Assembly: GCA_944332455.1 (NCBI GenBank)
Contig: CALVJY010000015.1
Coordinates: 1-61,600, forward strand
Source of the DNA: an uncultured Clostridia bacterium
Lineage (GTDB): Bacteria; Bacillota; Clostridia; Christensenellales; HGM11417
Length of the DNA stretch: 61,600 nt
Reading direction: 5' to 3'
A model generated the notes under the pieces. The model ran no database searches. It saw only the letters and a list, made by a program, of their open reading frames with translations, and was not told the DNA's origin. Made by a program: the position numbers and the translations under genes. This document shows positions 39,389 to 47,318 of this stretch, one piece after another (position 1 is the stretch's first letter; each line of letters begins with the position of its first letter).

Positions 39389-39535
39389 GGGTGCCGGCGG
39401 CACCCGGCGAGAACGCCCACTCTGACTAAGCGGGAATACTGATTGTTTGTTCCTGCGATGAGTTTATGTCGATATGCGAGGCTGTGCCTCGCTCGATATG
39501 CGGGCTTCCGCCCACTCAATATGCAAGGCTCCGGT
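39389..39535 (-). repeat. ATATCGA hairpin array C1 (reverse orientation, truncated)
   Basis: Read on the plus strand: GGGTGCC-GGC-GGCACCC, GAGAACGCCCACTC, AGCGGGAAT, CCTGCGATGAGTTTATG, then TCGATAT (39469), GCGAGGC-TGT-GCCTCGC, TCGATAT (39493), GCGGGC-TTCC-GCCCAC (one mismatch), TCAATAT (39516) and GCAAGGCTCC. The last ten bases equal half of hairpin H2 of array A; the other half is missing because the next element begins there. Confidence 0.8.
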
Positions 39536-39706
39536 GCCGGCGGCACCGGGCGAGAACGCCCACTCCGACTGAGCGGGAATATTGATTATTTACCCTGCAA
39601 TGAGTTTATGTCGATATGCGAGGCTACGCCTCGCTCGATATATGGCCTGACGGCCATTCGATATGCGGCCCTATCGTGCCGCTCGATATGTGCCACAACG
39701 TGGCAC
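39536..39706 (-). repeat. ATATCGA hairpin array C2 (reverse orientation, complete)
   Basis: Tail first (GGCACCGGGCGAGAACGCCC, ACTCCGACTGAGCGGGAAT, CCCTGCAATGAGTTTATG), then TCGATAT at 39611, 39635, 39658 and 39683 separating H4 GCGAGGC-TAC-GCCTCGC, H3 ATGGCC-TGAC-GGCCAT, H2 GCGGC/GCCGC and H1 GTGCCAC-AAC-GTGGCAC (39690-39706). It is the exact reverse of the array A/B order. Confidence 0.88.
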
Positions 39707-39828
39707 GTATTGGACAGAAACACATTGAAAGCAGTACGGTTATAAAATCCATAGTTTTCGATCTGTTTTATCCAATACGAATGGCCGGGTTCGGGGCCTC
39801 TGCCTTGATCTTTACTCCATATATGGAG
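39707..39828. repeat. Inverted repeats between arrays C2 and D
   Basis: GTATTGGACAGAAACA (39707-39722) faces TGTTTTATCCAATAC (39764-39778) across about 41 bases; a CTCCATATATGGAG palindrome lies at 39815-39828. GAATGGCC (39779) also faces GGCCATTC (39860), which leads into array D. No gene is seen. Confidence 0.55.
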
Positions 39829-39867
39829 GGACAAAACAGAGGGGAAAAACAAGGAACAAGGCCATTC

Positions 39868-40225
39868 ATATCGATTGCCCGCAAAGCGGGCAAATATCGA
39901 GTTTGCCTTTGGCAAACATATCAAGTTTCCCGTCAGGGAAACATATCGTCTGAAAGATTGGGCGAGAACGGCAACTTTTTTTACCCTTCATTTTGTCACG
40001 GGCGTACAGGATGTGCCTTCAGGCACCCCGGCGGCGCTGCCGCCCGATTGCCCGCAAAGCGGGCAAATATCGAGTTCCCGAAGGGAACATATCGAGTTTG
40101 CCGTCAGGCAAACATATCGTCTGAAAGATTGGGCGAGAACGGCAACCCCTTTTTGCACTTCATTTATGACGGTCGCAACAGGATGTGCCTTCAGGCACCC
40201 CGGCGGCGCTGCCGCCCGGGCGTTC
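39868..40225 (+). repeat. ATATCGA hairpin arrays D and E, a 173-bp tandem pair
   Basis: D: ATATCGA (39868), TTGCCCGCAAAGCGGGCAA (39875-39893), ATATCGA, GTTTGCC-TTT-GGCAAAC, ATATCAA, GTTTCCC-GTCA-GGGAAAC (39925-39942), ATATCGT. E: the same first palindrome (40048-40066), ATATCGA, GTTCCC-GAA-GGGAAC, ATATCGA, GTTTGCC-GTCA-GGCAAAC (40096-40113), ATATCGT. Both continue TCTGAAAGATTGGGCGAGAA and later GTGCC-TTCA-GGCAC and GGCGGC-GCT-GCCGCC. First palindromes are 173 bp apart. Confidence 0.85.
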
Positions 40226-40233
40226 CTGTTTTG

Positions 40234-40626
40234 TCAAGGGCGTTCCTGCTTTACTGAGCTGCCGCTTGGGGCCAGCACGAAAATTTCCTCGGCGGGGATC
40301 AGCCGGCGGGGCTCGGCTTTTTTGGGGGCGCTCTTTTTCCGGGCCGCCGGTTTTTTGGCCTTGGGCTTTTCGAGCACAAAGACGGAGAGCTTTTTTTCGG
40401 ATTCTGGCCGGGGCGGCGGAACGGGGACCGGTCTGAAGCGGACCGGAGCCGGCCGCGGGGGCTCGGATGTCTGCTCCTTTTCCCGCCGCAGCGCCCGAAG
40501 ATCCAGGGTGACCTTGACCAGCAGGGTGACGACGGTGATGAAGAGCAAAAGCAGAAAGGAATACAGCGCGCCCAGCGCGCCGGTGGGATCGGCCGCGCTT
40601 TGGGCGGTCGACAACAGCGAAAGCAT
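40234..40626 (-). CDS. Small single-pass membrane protein with Pro/Lys-rich tail
   Basis: A 130-residue protein. After a short outer N-terminus comes one membrane helix (about residues 20-43, LYSFLLLLFITVVTLLVKV), then a cytoplasmic tail rich in proline (PPRPAPVRFRPVPVPPPRP) and in Lys/Ala (KPKAKKPAARKKSAPKK), ending with RRLIPAEEIFVLAPSGSS. Start is the ATG at 40626, seven bases after GGGAGGT, which fixes a short gene inside a longer open frame. A TACAAT (40709-40704) is the best -10. I recognise no family; the tail could bind nucleic acid or SH3-like partners, but that is guesswork. Confidence 0.6.
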   Translation of the reverse strand: MLSLLSTAQSAADPTGALGALYSFLLLLFITVVTLLVKVTLDLRALRREKEQTSEPPRPAPVRFRPVPVPPPRPESEKKLSVFVLEKPKAKKPAARKKSAPKKAEPRRLIPAEEIFVLAPSGSSVKQERP

Positions 40627-40776
40627 CAGATTTACCTCCCTTTTTGACGGCCTCCGCGAACGCCCTGGGCCGTGAAGCCTCCTTTTTTCGCGGAGACTCC
40701 CACATTGTAGCACGCGGGAAAAGGGGGAAGGGGAGAAGTTTTGAGGGCAGAGGGCGAAAGCCGTCGAAGGAGAACG

Positions 40777-42057
40777 ATGACTGATTTTGTGGAACTGATC
40801 GCCAGAAAGAAGGCGGGCAGGGAACTGTCCACGGCCGAGATCGAGGCCCTGGTAAGGGGGGTGACCGACGACTCCATCCCCGACTACCAGCTGGCCGCCT
40901 TTTTGATGGCGGTCTGCTGGCGGGGGCTGACCGAGCGTGAGGTCCTGGACCTGACCCGGGCCATGGCCGACTCGGGGGAACGGGCCGATCTGTCCGGCGT
41001 GAAGGGGATCACCGTGGACAAGCACTCCACCGGCGGGGTCAGCGACTCCACCACCCTGGTGCTGCTCCCGGTGCTGGCGCTGGCCGGGCTGAAGGTGGTC
41101 AAGGCCTCCGGCCGGGGGCTGGGACACACCGGGGGGACCCTGGACAAGATCGAGTCCTTTCCCGGCTTCCGGGTGGACCTTGACCGGGAGGAGCGCATCG
41201 CGCAGGCCAACCGGGTGGGCGCGGTGCTGTGCGGGGCGGGGGAGGACCTGGCCCCCGCCGACAAAAAGCTGTACGCCCTCCGGGACGTCACCGCCACCGT
41301 GGACAGCCTGCCCCTGATCTGCGCCAGCGTCATGAGCAAGAAGCTGGCCGGCGGAGCGGGCATCCTGCTGATGGACGTCAAATACGGGTCGGGGGCCTTT
41401 TTGAAGACCTATGACGAGGCCGAGGCCCTGGCAAAACTGATGACCAAGGTGGGGCGGGAGGCCGGAAGGGTGACGGACTGCCTGATCTCCTCCATGGAAC
41501 AGCCGCTGACCCCCGCGGTGGGCTGTCATCTGGAGGTGCGGGAGGCCCTGAAGATCCTGCACGGCAGCCGGGAGGGGGATCTTTATGCGGTCTCCAAGGC
41601 CCTGGCCGAAAAGATGTTCGCCCTGGCCGGCCTGTCCGCCGACTTCGACGGCCTGATCGCCGGGGGAAAGGCGGTGGACAAGATGGCCGAGATCGTCCGC
41701 GCCCAGGGCGGGGACCCCGCCGCCGTGTTCGAGCCGGAGCGGCTTTTGCCATCCCCCTGCCGGCGGGAGATCCTGGCCGGGGCGGAGGGCTTTGCGGCCG
41801 CCGTGGACACCCGGGCGGTCGGACACTGCTGCTGTCTGCTGGGGGGCGGCCGGGAGAAGAAGGGCGACCCCATCGACCGGGGAGCCGGCCTGATGTTTTT
41901 CCCCAGGCTGGGCGGCTTTGTGAAGAAGGGCGAAAAGATCGCCGAACTGTACGCCGCAGACCCGGACAAGCTGGACGCCGGGGAGCGGGCGCTGGAAAAG
42001 GCCCTGACCCTGTCGGCAGAGCCGGCCGCCGTCCCCCCGTTGTTCGGGCGGCCCTGA
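40777..42057 (+). CDS. pdp: Pyrimidine-nucleoside (thymidine) phosphorylase
   Basis: Cytoplasmic salvage enzyme that splits pyrimidine nucleosides with phosphate into base and (deoxy)ribose 1-phosphate. The family signature is visible as KASGRGLGHTGGTLDKIES, with KHSTGGVSDSTTL for phosphate binding and the helical N-terminal domain (DYQLAAFLMAVCWRGLTERE). The C-terminal domain with GRGAG-like PIDRGAGLMFFPRLGGFVKKG is present. Length 426 is normal. Start is the ATG at 40777 after GAAGGAGAACG. It resembles deoA/pdp equally; clostridial enzymes usually take both uridine and thymidine. A dispersed repeat follows. Confidence 0.93.
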   Translation: MTDFVELIARKKAGRELSTAEIEALVRGVTDDSIPDYQLAAFLMAVCWRGLTEREVLDLTRAMADSGERADLSGVKGITVDKHSTGGVSDSTTLVLLPVLALAGLKVVKASGRGLGHTGGTLDKIESFPGFRVDLDREERIAQANRVGAVLCGAGEDLAPADKKLYALRDVTATVDSLPLICASVMSKKLAGGAGILLMDVKYGSGAFLKTYDEAEALAKLMTKVGREAGRVTDCLISSMEQPLTPAVGCHLEVREALKILHGSREGDLYAVSKALAEKMFALAGLSADFDGLIAGGKAVDKMAEIVRAQGGDPAAVFEPERLLPSPCRREILAGAEGFAAAVDTRAVGHCCCLLGGGREKKGDPIDRGAGLMFFPRLGGFVKKGEKIAELYAADPDKLDAGERALEKALTLSAEPAAVPPLFGRP

Positions 42058-42065
42058 ACGTGTAT

Positions 42066-42245
42066 TTAAGGCATCCCCGCCCAAGGACCGCCTGCGGCTT
42101 TGTGTACGCCTTGCTTGCGTCTTTTCCGCCCCTTCGCCCAAAATCTCCTTGAAATACGTTCAGTATTCCTGCGTCGATTTTGGACGAATTGACGAAAAAT
42201 CTGACGGCGCAATCCGCACACAATCTTCGTGCGGTGCTGCCTTAA
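42066..42245 (+). repeat. MITE-like dispersed repeat, copy 2
   Basis: 180 bp, starting TTAAGGCATCCCCGC and ending GCGGTGCTGCCTTAA; the ends match each other as an inverted repeat at 13 of 15 positions. Same orientation and core as the copy at 37510. It lies between the phosphorylase stop and tsaE. Confidence 0.72.
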
Positions 42246-42323
42246 GCAACGGCCGGCAGACGGCGGAAGGCCGCCTGAGCGGCTCGGATCAACGAATGGC
42301 CCCGCGGGGCCGAAGGAGAGCGC

Positions 42324-42743
42324 ATGAAGATCGTCACCCGCAGCCCGGAGGAGACCCTGGAGGCCGGCCGGGCGCTGGCGCAGACCCTGACCGGAGGGGA
42401 GGTGCTCCTGCTGGAGGGAGACCTCGGGGCCGGAAAGACCGTCTTTGCCAAGGGCGTGGGCCTGGGGCTGGGGGTCCGGGAGCTGATGACCAGCCCCACC
42501 TTTACCCTGCTCAACGTCTACGAGGGAAGGCTGAAACTGTATCACTTCGACCTCTACCGCCTGTCCTCCCCCGAGGAGGCCGAGGAGGCCGGCTTTTACG
42601 AGTGCGCGGACGACCCCGCCGGGGTGACGGTGGCCGAGTGGCCGGAGCGCTTGGGCGGCCGTCTGCCGGAAAAAGCCCTCCGGGTGCGCATCCGAAAAAA
42701 GGGGGAGGAACGGGAGATCGACTATGGACCTGCTGATCATTGA
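42324..42743 (+). CDS. tsaE: tRNA threonylcarbamoyladenosine biosynthesis ATPase TsaE
   Basis: The small ATPase of the TsaB-TsaD-TsaE complex that makes t6A at position 37 of ANN-decoding tRNAs. At 139 residues it has Walker A GDLGAGKTVFAKG, the TSPTFTLLNVY phrase, YHFDLYRLSSPEE and the Walker-like VTVAEWPERL. AGGAG precedes the ATG. It overlaps tsaB by 20 bases, so the two are coupled. tsaD is not in this window. Confidence 0.95.
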   Translation: MKIVTRSPEETLEAGRALAQTLTGGEVLLLEGDLGAGKTVFAKGVGLGLGVRELMTSPTFTLLNVYEGRLKLYHFDLYRLSSPEEAEEAGFYECADDPAGVTVAEWPERLGGRLPEKALRVRIRKKGEEREIDYGPADH

Positions 42744-43350
42744 CACTTCCTCGCGGATGCTGACCCTGGCCGGGGAGGCCGGGGGGAGGGCCTTCGGGCT
42801 CTGCCTGCCCGACTGCGGCCGGGCGCACAGCGAACTGCTGAACCGCAAGATGCGGGAACTGCTGGAAAAGGAGGGGCTTTCCCTTGCCGATTTCGACCTG
42901 TTCGGGGCGGTGCGGGGGCCGGGATCCTTCACCGGCATCCGCATCGGGGTGACGGCCGCCCGGGCGCTCTGCCAGGTATTTGAAAAGCCCGCTCTGCCTC
43001 TCAACGGCCTGGAGGTGCTCTGCGAGGGCGAGGGGCCGCTGTGCGGGGCGCTGGACGCAGGCACCGGCCGGCTGTATGTGGGGGCCTTCGACCGGGGAAG
43101 GGAGCTCTGCCCCGTTCAGGTCATCCGCCGGGAGGAGCTGCCCGCCTTTCTGGCCGCGCATCCCCATCCCTTGATCAGCCCGGAGCCCGGCCTGGGTCAG
43201 CTTCCTTCCGACCCCGCGGCCGATCTGCTGCGGGCGGCCAAAAGGAAGCTTCCCGGCGGCGCGGTGCCCTTCCGGGAGCTGGTCCCCCTGTACGTGCGGC
43301 CCTGCCAGGCCGAGGAGAACGCGAAACAAACCGGGAGGGGAGGCATATAA
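42724..43350 (+). CDS. tsaB: tRNA threonylcarbamoyladenosine biosynthesis protein TsaB
   Basis: The ASKHA-fold partner that binds TsaD and TsaE. The 208 residues open with LLIIDTSSRMLTLAG and contain AHSELLNRKMRELLE and the family mark GAVRGPGSFTGIRIGVTAAR; the C-terminal half is shorter and more variable, as usual. Its TAA shares one base with the rimI start (TAATG). Confidence 0.95.
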   Translation: MDLLIIDTSSRMLTLAGEAGGRAFGLCLPDCGRAHSELLNRKMRELLEKEGLSLADFDLFGAVRGPGSFTGIRIGVTAARALCQVFEKPALPLNGLEVLCEGEGPLCGALDAGTGRLYVGAFDRGRELCPVQVIRREELPAFLAAHPHPLISPEPGLGQLPSDPAADLLRAAKRKLPGGAVPFRELVPLYVRPCQAEENAKQTGRGGI

Positions 43351-43808
43351 TGAGTATGGAACTTCGCGTCCGTCCCGCCGTTCCGGACGATCTCGTGCGG
43401 GCGGCGGAGATCCAGCGGGCCTGCCTGAGCCGGCCCTGGACGGCCGACCAGCTCGGCGATTCCCTGCGGAGGGAGTCCTACCGCCTGCTGATCGCCGAAT
43501 TCGGCGGAGTGGCGGTGGGGACGGCCGACTTCGTGCTGACCGGCGATTATGCCGAGATCTGCAACCTGGCCGTGCTGCCGGCCTTCCGCCGCAGAGGGGT
43601 GGCCACCGCCCTGATGACCCGGGCGGAGGAGATCGCCAAGGAAGAGGGAGGAGCCTCGATCACGCTGGAGGTCTCCGAGCAAAACACCCAAGCGCGCGCC
43701 TTCTACGCCGCCCTGGGCTTTCAGGCCGAGGGCCGCCGCCCCGGATTTTACGGGGAGGAGGCTGCGCTGATCCTGTGGAAGCATTTTGGAGCGTCTGCTG
43801 ATCGATGA
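43350..43808 (+). CDS. rimI: Ribosomal-protein-alanine N-acetyltransferase RimI
   Basis: A 152-residue GNAT acetyltransferase. Acetyl-CoA binding motif A reads LAVLPAFRRRGVATALM, and the late ARAFYAALGFQAEGRRPGFY is typical of RimI, which acetylates the N-terminus of ribosomal protein S18. Start is the ATG at 43350, after GGAGGGGAGGC and coupled to tsaB. The next gene starts inside its 3' end. Confidence 0.92.
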   Translation: MSMELRVRPAVPDDLVRAAEIQRACLSRPWTADQLGDSLRRESYRLLIAEFGGVAVGTADFVLTGDYAEICNLAVLPAFRRRGVATALMTRAEEIAKEEGGASITLEVSEQNTQARAFYAALGFQAEGRRPGFYGEEAALILWKHFGASADR

Positions 43809-44526
43809 GCTGAATATCCGCTGCGAGGACCTGGGGACGGGTCCGGTCACCCTGTTTCTGCACGGCTTCGGGGGCGGGGTCGAGAGCTTTCTCGGCGCCG
43901 CCCGGGATTGGCCGGGGCGGAGGATCCTGTTCGATCTGCCCGGCTTTTCGCAGAGCGATCCGCCCCCCAAAGCCTTTTCGGCAGAGGACTACGCCGCCTT
44001 TGCCGCCAAATTGCTGGATCAGAAGGGGATCGGGCGGTGCGCGGTCGTGGCCCACAGCTTCGGCGCCCGGGCCGCCATGGTCCTGGCCGCCGCCACCGAC
44101 CGGGTGGAAAAGCTGATCCTGACCGGCGCGGCCGGTTTAAAGCCCCGCCGCGGCCCCCGCTATTACGCCAGAGTGTGGGGGTACAAGCTGGGCAAAAAAC
44201 TGTCCGGGGCCGGGCTTTTGCCCGGATTTGACAAGAGGGAACACGGTTCCGCCGACTACCGGGGGCTTTGCCCGGTCATGAAGCAGACCTTCGTGAAGGT
44301 GGTCAATCAGAACCTGCGGCCCTATCTGAAACACATATCCGCGCCGACCCTGTTGGTGTGGGGAAAAAAGGACCGGGAGACCCCGCTGTGGATGGCGCGG
44401 ATCCTGGAACGGGAAATCCCGGACTGCGGTCTGGTGGTGTTCGAAGATTGCGGACACTTTTCCTACCTCGAGAGACAAAGGGAATTCGTGACGATCTCGA
44501 CTTGTTTTCTGAGAGAGGAGGGGTGA
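43786..44526 (+). CDS. Alpha/beta hydrolase (esterase/lipase-like)
   Basis: A 246-residue cytoplasmic hydrolase of the general alpha/beta fold: oxyanion strand VTLFLHGFGGGVESF, nucleophile elbow VAHSFGARA, acid in VWGKKDRETP and histidine in FEDCGHFSYLE, so the triad is complete. The start is a TTG at 43786 that overlaps rimI by 23 bases; no better start with a ribosome binding site is seen. It ends directly against the MurF-like gene (TGA then ATG), so it belongs to the tsaE-to-ddl operon. Substrate unknown. Confidence 0.85.
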   Translation: MERLLIDELNIRCEDLGTGPVTLFLHGFGGGVESFLGAARDWPGRRILFDLPGFSQSDPPPKAFSAEDYAAFAAKLLDQKGIGRCAVVAHSFGARAAMVLAAATDRVEKLILTGAAGLKPRRGPRYYARVWGYKLGKKLSGAGLLPGFDKREHGSADYRGLCPVMKQTFVKVVNQNLRPYLKHISAPTLLVWGKKDRETPLWMARILEREIPDCGLVVFEDCGHFSYLERQREFVTISTCFLREEG

Positions 44527-46083
44527 ATGCGGTCTTTTTTTTATGAACAGCCCTGGGGGCTGCTGTCGGCGGCGGTCCTGGCCGTCCTCTACCTGCTGGC
44601 CGCCCTGCCCCTGCTGTGGGCCCTGCAGCTGGAAAACTATCGCCCCCGGAAGATGCTCCCCGCCGTGCGCCGGATCAGCCGGGGCTACCTACCCGCCCTT
44701 TTGGGCCTGTCCGTCCTCTGCGCGGGGCTTTTGCTGCTGCCGGAGTACGGGATCGGGGCCTCCTTCCTCGGCATGCTGGCCGGACACCTCGGCCTGCTGA
44801 TCGGGGACGCGAAGAGGAGCAAAAAGACCCCCCTGAAGTTCACCGCCCGCCTGAAAAGGCTGGCGGCGGCCTGCTGGCTGTGGATGTTCGCCGCCGGTGC
44901 CCTGTTCCGGCCGGCCCAGAGCTGCCTGTTTTGCTTTCTGCCCCTTTTCGTGTGGCTGGGCTGGCTGGTCACCCGCCCGCTGGAGGGGCTGATCGCCGCC
45001 CGCTACTTGGCCGCCTGCCGGAAAAAGCTGGAGGCCGCCCCGCACCTCGTCCGCATCGGCATCACCGGGAGCGCGGGCAAGACCACGGCCAAGCACATCC
45101 TGACCGCCATGCTGGCCCCCAAATTCCGGGTGCTGGCCACCCCGAAGTCCTTCAACACCCCGCTGGGCGTCACCCGGTGCGTGCTGGGGGCGGACCTGAA
45201 CGAGTACGACGTCTTCCTCGCCGAGATGGGCGCCAGGCGGCGGGGGGACATTCTGGCCCTCTGCCGCCTGGTCCGGCCCACCGTGGGGGTGCTGACCGCC
45301 GTCCTGCCCCAGCATCTGGAGAGCTTCGGCGATCTGCAGACGGTGACCGCCGCCAAGTTCGAGCTGCTGGACTTTCTGGAGGAAGAGGAGGGAAGCCTGG
45401 CCGTCAACGGGGAGGACCCCAACATCGCCGCCGAACTTTCCCGCCGCCAAAGCGCCCGGGTGATCGCCTCCGGCGAGGGGGGCGAGGTCTTTGCCCGGGA
45501 AGTGCGGGTGGGGCCGGAGGGGCTGTCCTTTCAGCTTTGTTTTGCCGAGGGGGAATGCTTTGACTGCCGCACCCAGCTTCTGGGGGCGCACAATCTGGGC
45601 AACATCCTGCTGTGCGCCCTGGTGGCCCGCCGGCTGGGGGTCTCCCCGGCGGAGATCGCCGCCGCCGTCCGGGAACTGCAGCCGGTGCCCCACCGCCTGC
45701 AGCTGTTAAAGGCGGTCAACTGCCTGATCCTGGACGACAGCTACAACGCCAACGCCGAGGGCGCGGCCCAGGCCTTAAAGACGCTGTCCGCCCTCCCCGG
45801 CACCCGCTTCGTGGTCACGCCCGGGCTGGTGGAGGGGGGAGAGAGCCAGGAGGGACAAAACCGCACCCTGGGCGGGGAGGCCGCCCTCTGCTGCGACTTC
45901 TGCCTGTTCGTGGGCGGGAACGCCCCGGCTTTGAAGCGGGGGGCCCTGGCCGCCGGGATGCCGGGAGAGCGGGTGCTCACCTTCGGCAGCCTGTCCGAGG
46001 CCTCCAGGGCCCTGGCCGCCCTGATGAAGGACAGCCCGCAGAACGCGGTGCTGTTCGAAAACGACCTGCCCGACAACTACTGA
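44527..46083 (+). CDS. Membrane-anchored Mur ligase (MurF-like)
   Basis: A 518-residue protein. The first 150 or so residues hold about four hydrophobic segments, after which a complete Mur-ligase module follows: ATP loop GITGSAGKTTAKHIL near residue 180, TPKSFNTPLGVTR, the FLAEMGARRRGDI phrase and the late LDDSYNANAEGAAQALKTL, which is characteristic of MurF, the ligase that adds D-Ala-D-Ala to UDP-MurNAc-tripeptide. Standard MurF is soluble and has no membrane part. Next to a D-Ala-D-Ala ligase gene, a role in wall precursor or a related amide-bond step is likely. Start follows GAGAGGAGGGGTGA. Confidence 0.85.
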   Translation: MRSFFYEQPWGLLSAAVLAVLYLLAALPLLWALQLENYRPRKMLPAVRRISRGYLPALLGLSVLCAGLLLLPEYGIGASFLGMLAGHLGLLIGDAKRSKKTPLKFTARLKRLAAACWLWMFAAGALFRPAQSCLFCFLPLFVWLGWLVTRPLEGLIAARYLAACRKKLEAAPHLVRIGITGSAGKTTAKHILTAMLAPKFRVLATPKSFNTPLGVTRCVLGADLNEYDVFLAEMGARRRGDILALCRLVRPTVGVLTAVLPQHLESFGDLQTVTAAKFELLDFLEEEEGSLAVNGEDPNIAAELSRRQSARVIASGEGGEVFAREVRVGPEGLSFQLCFAEGECFDCRTQLLGAHNLGNILLCALVARRLGVSPAEIAAAVRELQPVPHRLQLLKAVNCLILDDSYNANAEGAAQALKTLSALPGTRFVVTPGLVEGGESQEGQNRTLGGEAALCCDFCLFVGGNAPALKRGALAAGMPGERVLTFGSLSEASRALAALMKDSPQNAVLFENDLPDNY

Positions 46084-46216
46084 CCGAAAAGCGGCCGGCC
46101 CCGTCGGAGCGGCGGTAAAGAGAAAAGAGGATGAGCGAAGGAATTCGCAGGCATGAAGAAGTGGAAAAATCCGCAAGCATGAATTTGAAAGGCGTTTGAT
46201 TTCAGGAGGAAAAAAG

Positions 46217-47302
46217 ATGATCGGCGTATTTTTCGGGGGCGTTTCCTGCGAGCACGAGGTCTCGGTGCTGACCGGGCTGACCATGTTCGGCTTTCTGGAG
46301 GGGCAAAAGCGTGCCGTCTACCTGGACCGGGAGGGCCGGTGGTGGAGCGGAAAGGGCCCCCAAAGTCTGGAGTGGTTCCGGGCGGGGCGTCCGGAACGGG
46401 CCGCCGAGGAGGTGGTCCTGCTGCCCGGCTCTCCCACCCTGTACCGGAAAAAGGGCAGCCGCTTAAAGCCGCTGTGCGAGCTGTCCTGCGCCCTGGTGTG
46501 CTGTCACGGCCGGCAGGGAGAGGACGGCTGCCTGCAGGGACTGTTCGAGCTGTGCGGGATCCCCTACACCTCGGCGGGGGTGGCCGCCTCGGCCGTGGGC
46601 ATGGACAAGGCGCTGACCAAGCAGCTGCTGGCCGGCAGGATCCCCCAGCTGCCCTTCGAGGTGCTGGAAAAGGAGGCGTTCCGGCAGGGAAAGCTGCCGG
46701 CCAACCGCTTCCCCCTCATCGTCAAGCCCGCCCGGGGCGGCTCCTCGGTGGGCGTGGGGGTGGCCAAAGACGAGGCCGGGCTGATGTCCGCCCTGACCGA
46801 GGCCTTCCGCTACGACGAAAAGGCGGTGATCGAGCCCTGCTTGACCGACTTCGAGGAGTACAACTGTTCGGCCTTCGCCTGCGGGGGAAAGGTAATGGTC
46901 TCCGGCCTGGAGAGGCCCCTCCGCAGCCGGGAGATTTTGACCTATGCCGACAAGTACCAGAAGGGGAACTACAAGGCGGGCAAGGGGGGCGCCGGGGCCG
47001 ACCCCGGCCTGACCCGGAAGATCCGGGAGATAACCGCCGAGGTCTACCGCCTGCTGGAGCTTTCGGGGGTGGTCCGGGCCGACTTTCTGGTCCGGGGCGG
47101 AGAGGTCTGCTTCAACGAGGTCAACACCGTGCCCGGCTCGCTGGCCTTCTACTTCTGGGAGAAGGAGGGGATCCCCCCGAACAAGCTGCTCTCCCTGCTG
47201 ACCGGGGAGGCGCGGGAGCGGGCGGCGGAAAAAAAAGAACTGTGTTCCCGTTTCCCCACCGACATCTTGAGGACGGCGGGCTTAAACAGTTGCAAAAAAT
47301 AA
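46217..47302 (+). CDS. ddl: D-alanine--D-alanine ligase
   Basis: ATP-grasp enzyme of cytoplasmic peptidoglycan synthesis, 361 residues. Seen are the N-terminal [39 protein letters not shown], the nucleotide loop [14 protein letters not shown], and the metal site [22 protein letters not shown]. The ATG at 46217 has GGAGGA six bases before it. The omega-loop region ([19 protein letters not shown]) is unlike standard Ddl and closer to longer-branch or Van-type ligases, so the second substrate could differ; I keep D-Ala as the default. It follows the MurF-like gene by 133 bases. Confidence 0.9.
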   Translation: MIGVFFGGVSCEHEVSVLTGLTMFGFLEGQKRAVYLDREGRWWSGKGPQSLEWFRAGRPERAAEEVVLLPGSPTLYRKKGSRLKPLCELSCALVCCHGRQGEDGCLQGLFELCGIPYTSAGVAASAVGMDKALTKQLLAGRIPQLPFEVLEKEAFRQGKLPANRFPLIVKPARGGSSVGVGVAKDEAGLMSALTEAFRYDEKAVIEPCLTDFEEYNCSAFACGGKVMVSGLERPLRSREILTYADKYQKGNYKAGKGGAGADPGLTRKIREITAEVYRLLELSGVVRADFLVRGGEVCFNEVNTVPGSLAFYFWEKEGIPPNKLLSLLTGEARERAAEKKELCSRFPTDILRTAGLNSCKK

Positions 47303-47318
47303 GGTTTTCTGCTAAAAT
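47290..47318 (+). promoter_or_regulatory. Promoter of the isocitrate dehydrogenase gene
   Basis: TTGCAA at 47290-47295 and TAAAAT at 47313-47318 with 17 bases between. It begins inside the end of ddl and gives icd its own transcript. Confidence 0.6.

Noticed and set aside
35582..40225. CRISPR array
   Set aside because: The repeated heptamer is only seven bases, the pieces between are palindromes and not unique spacers, and no cas genes are present.
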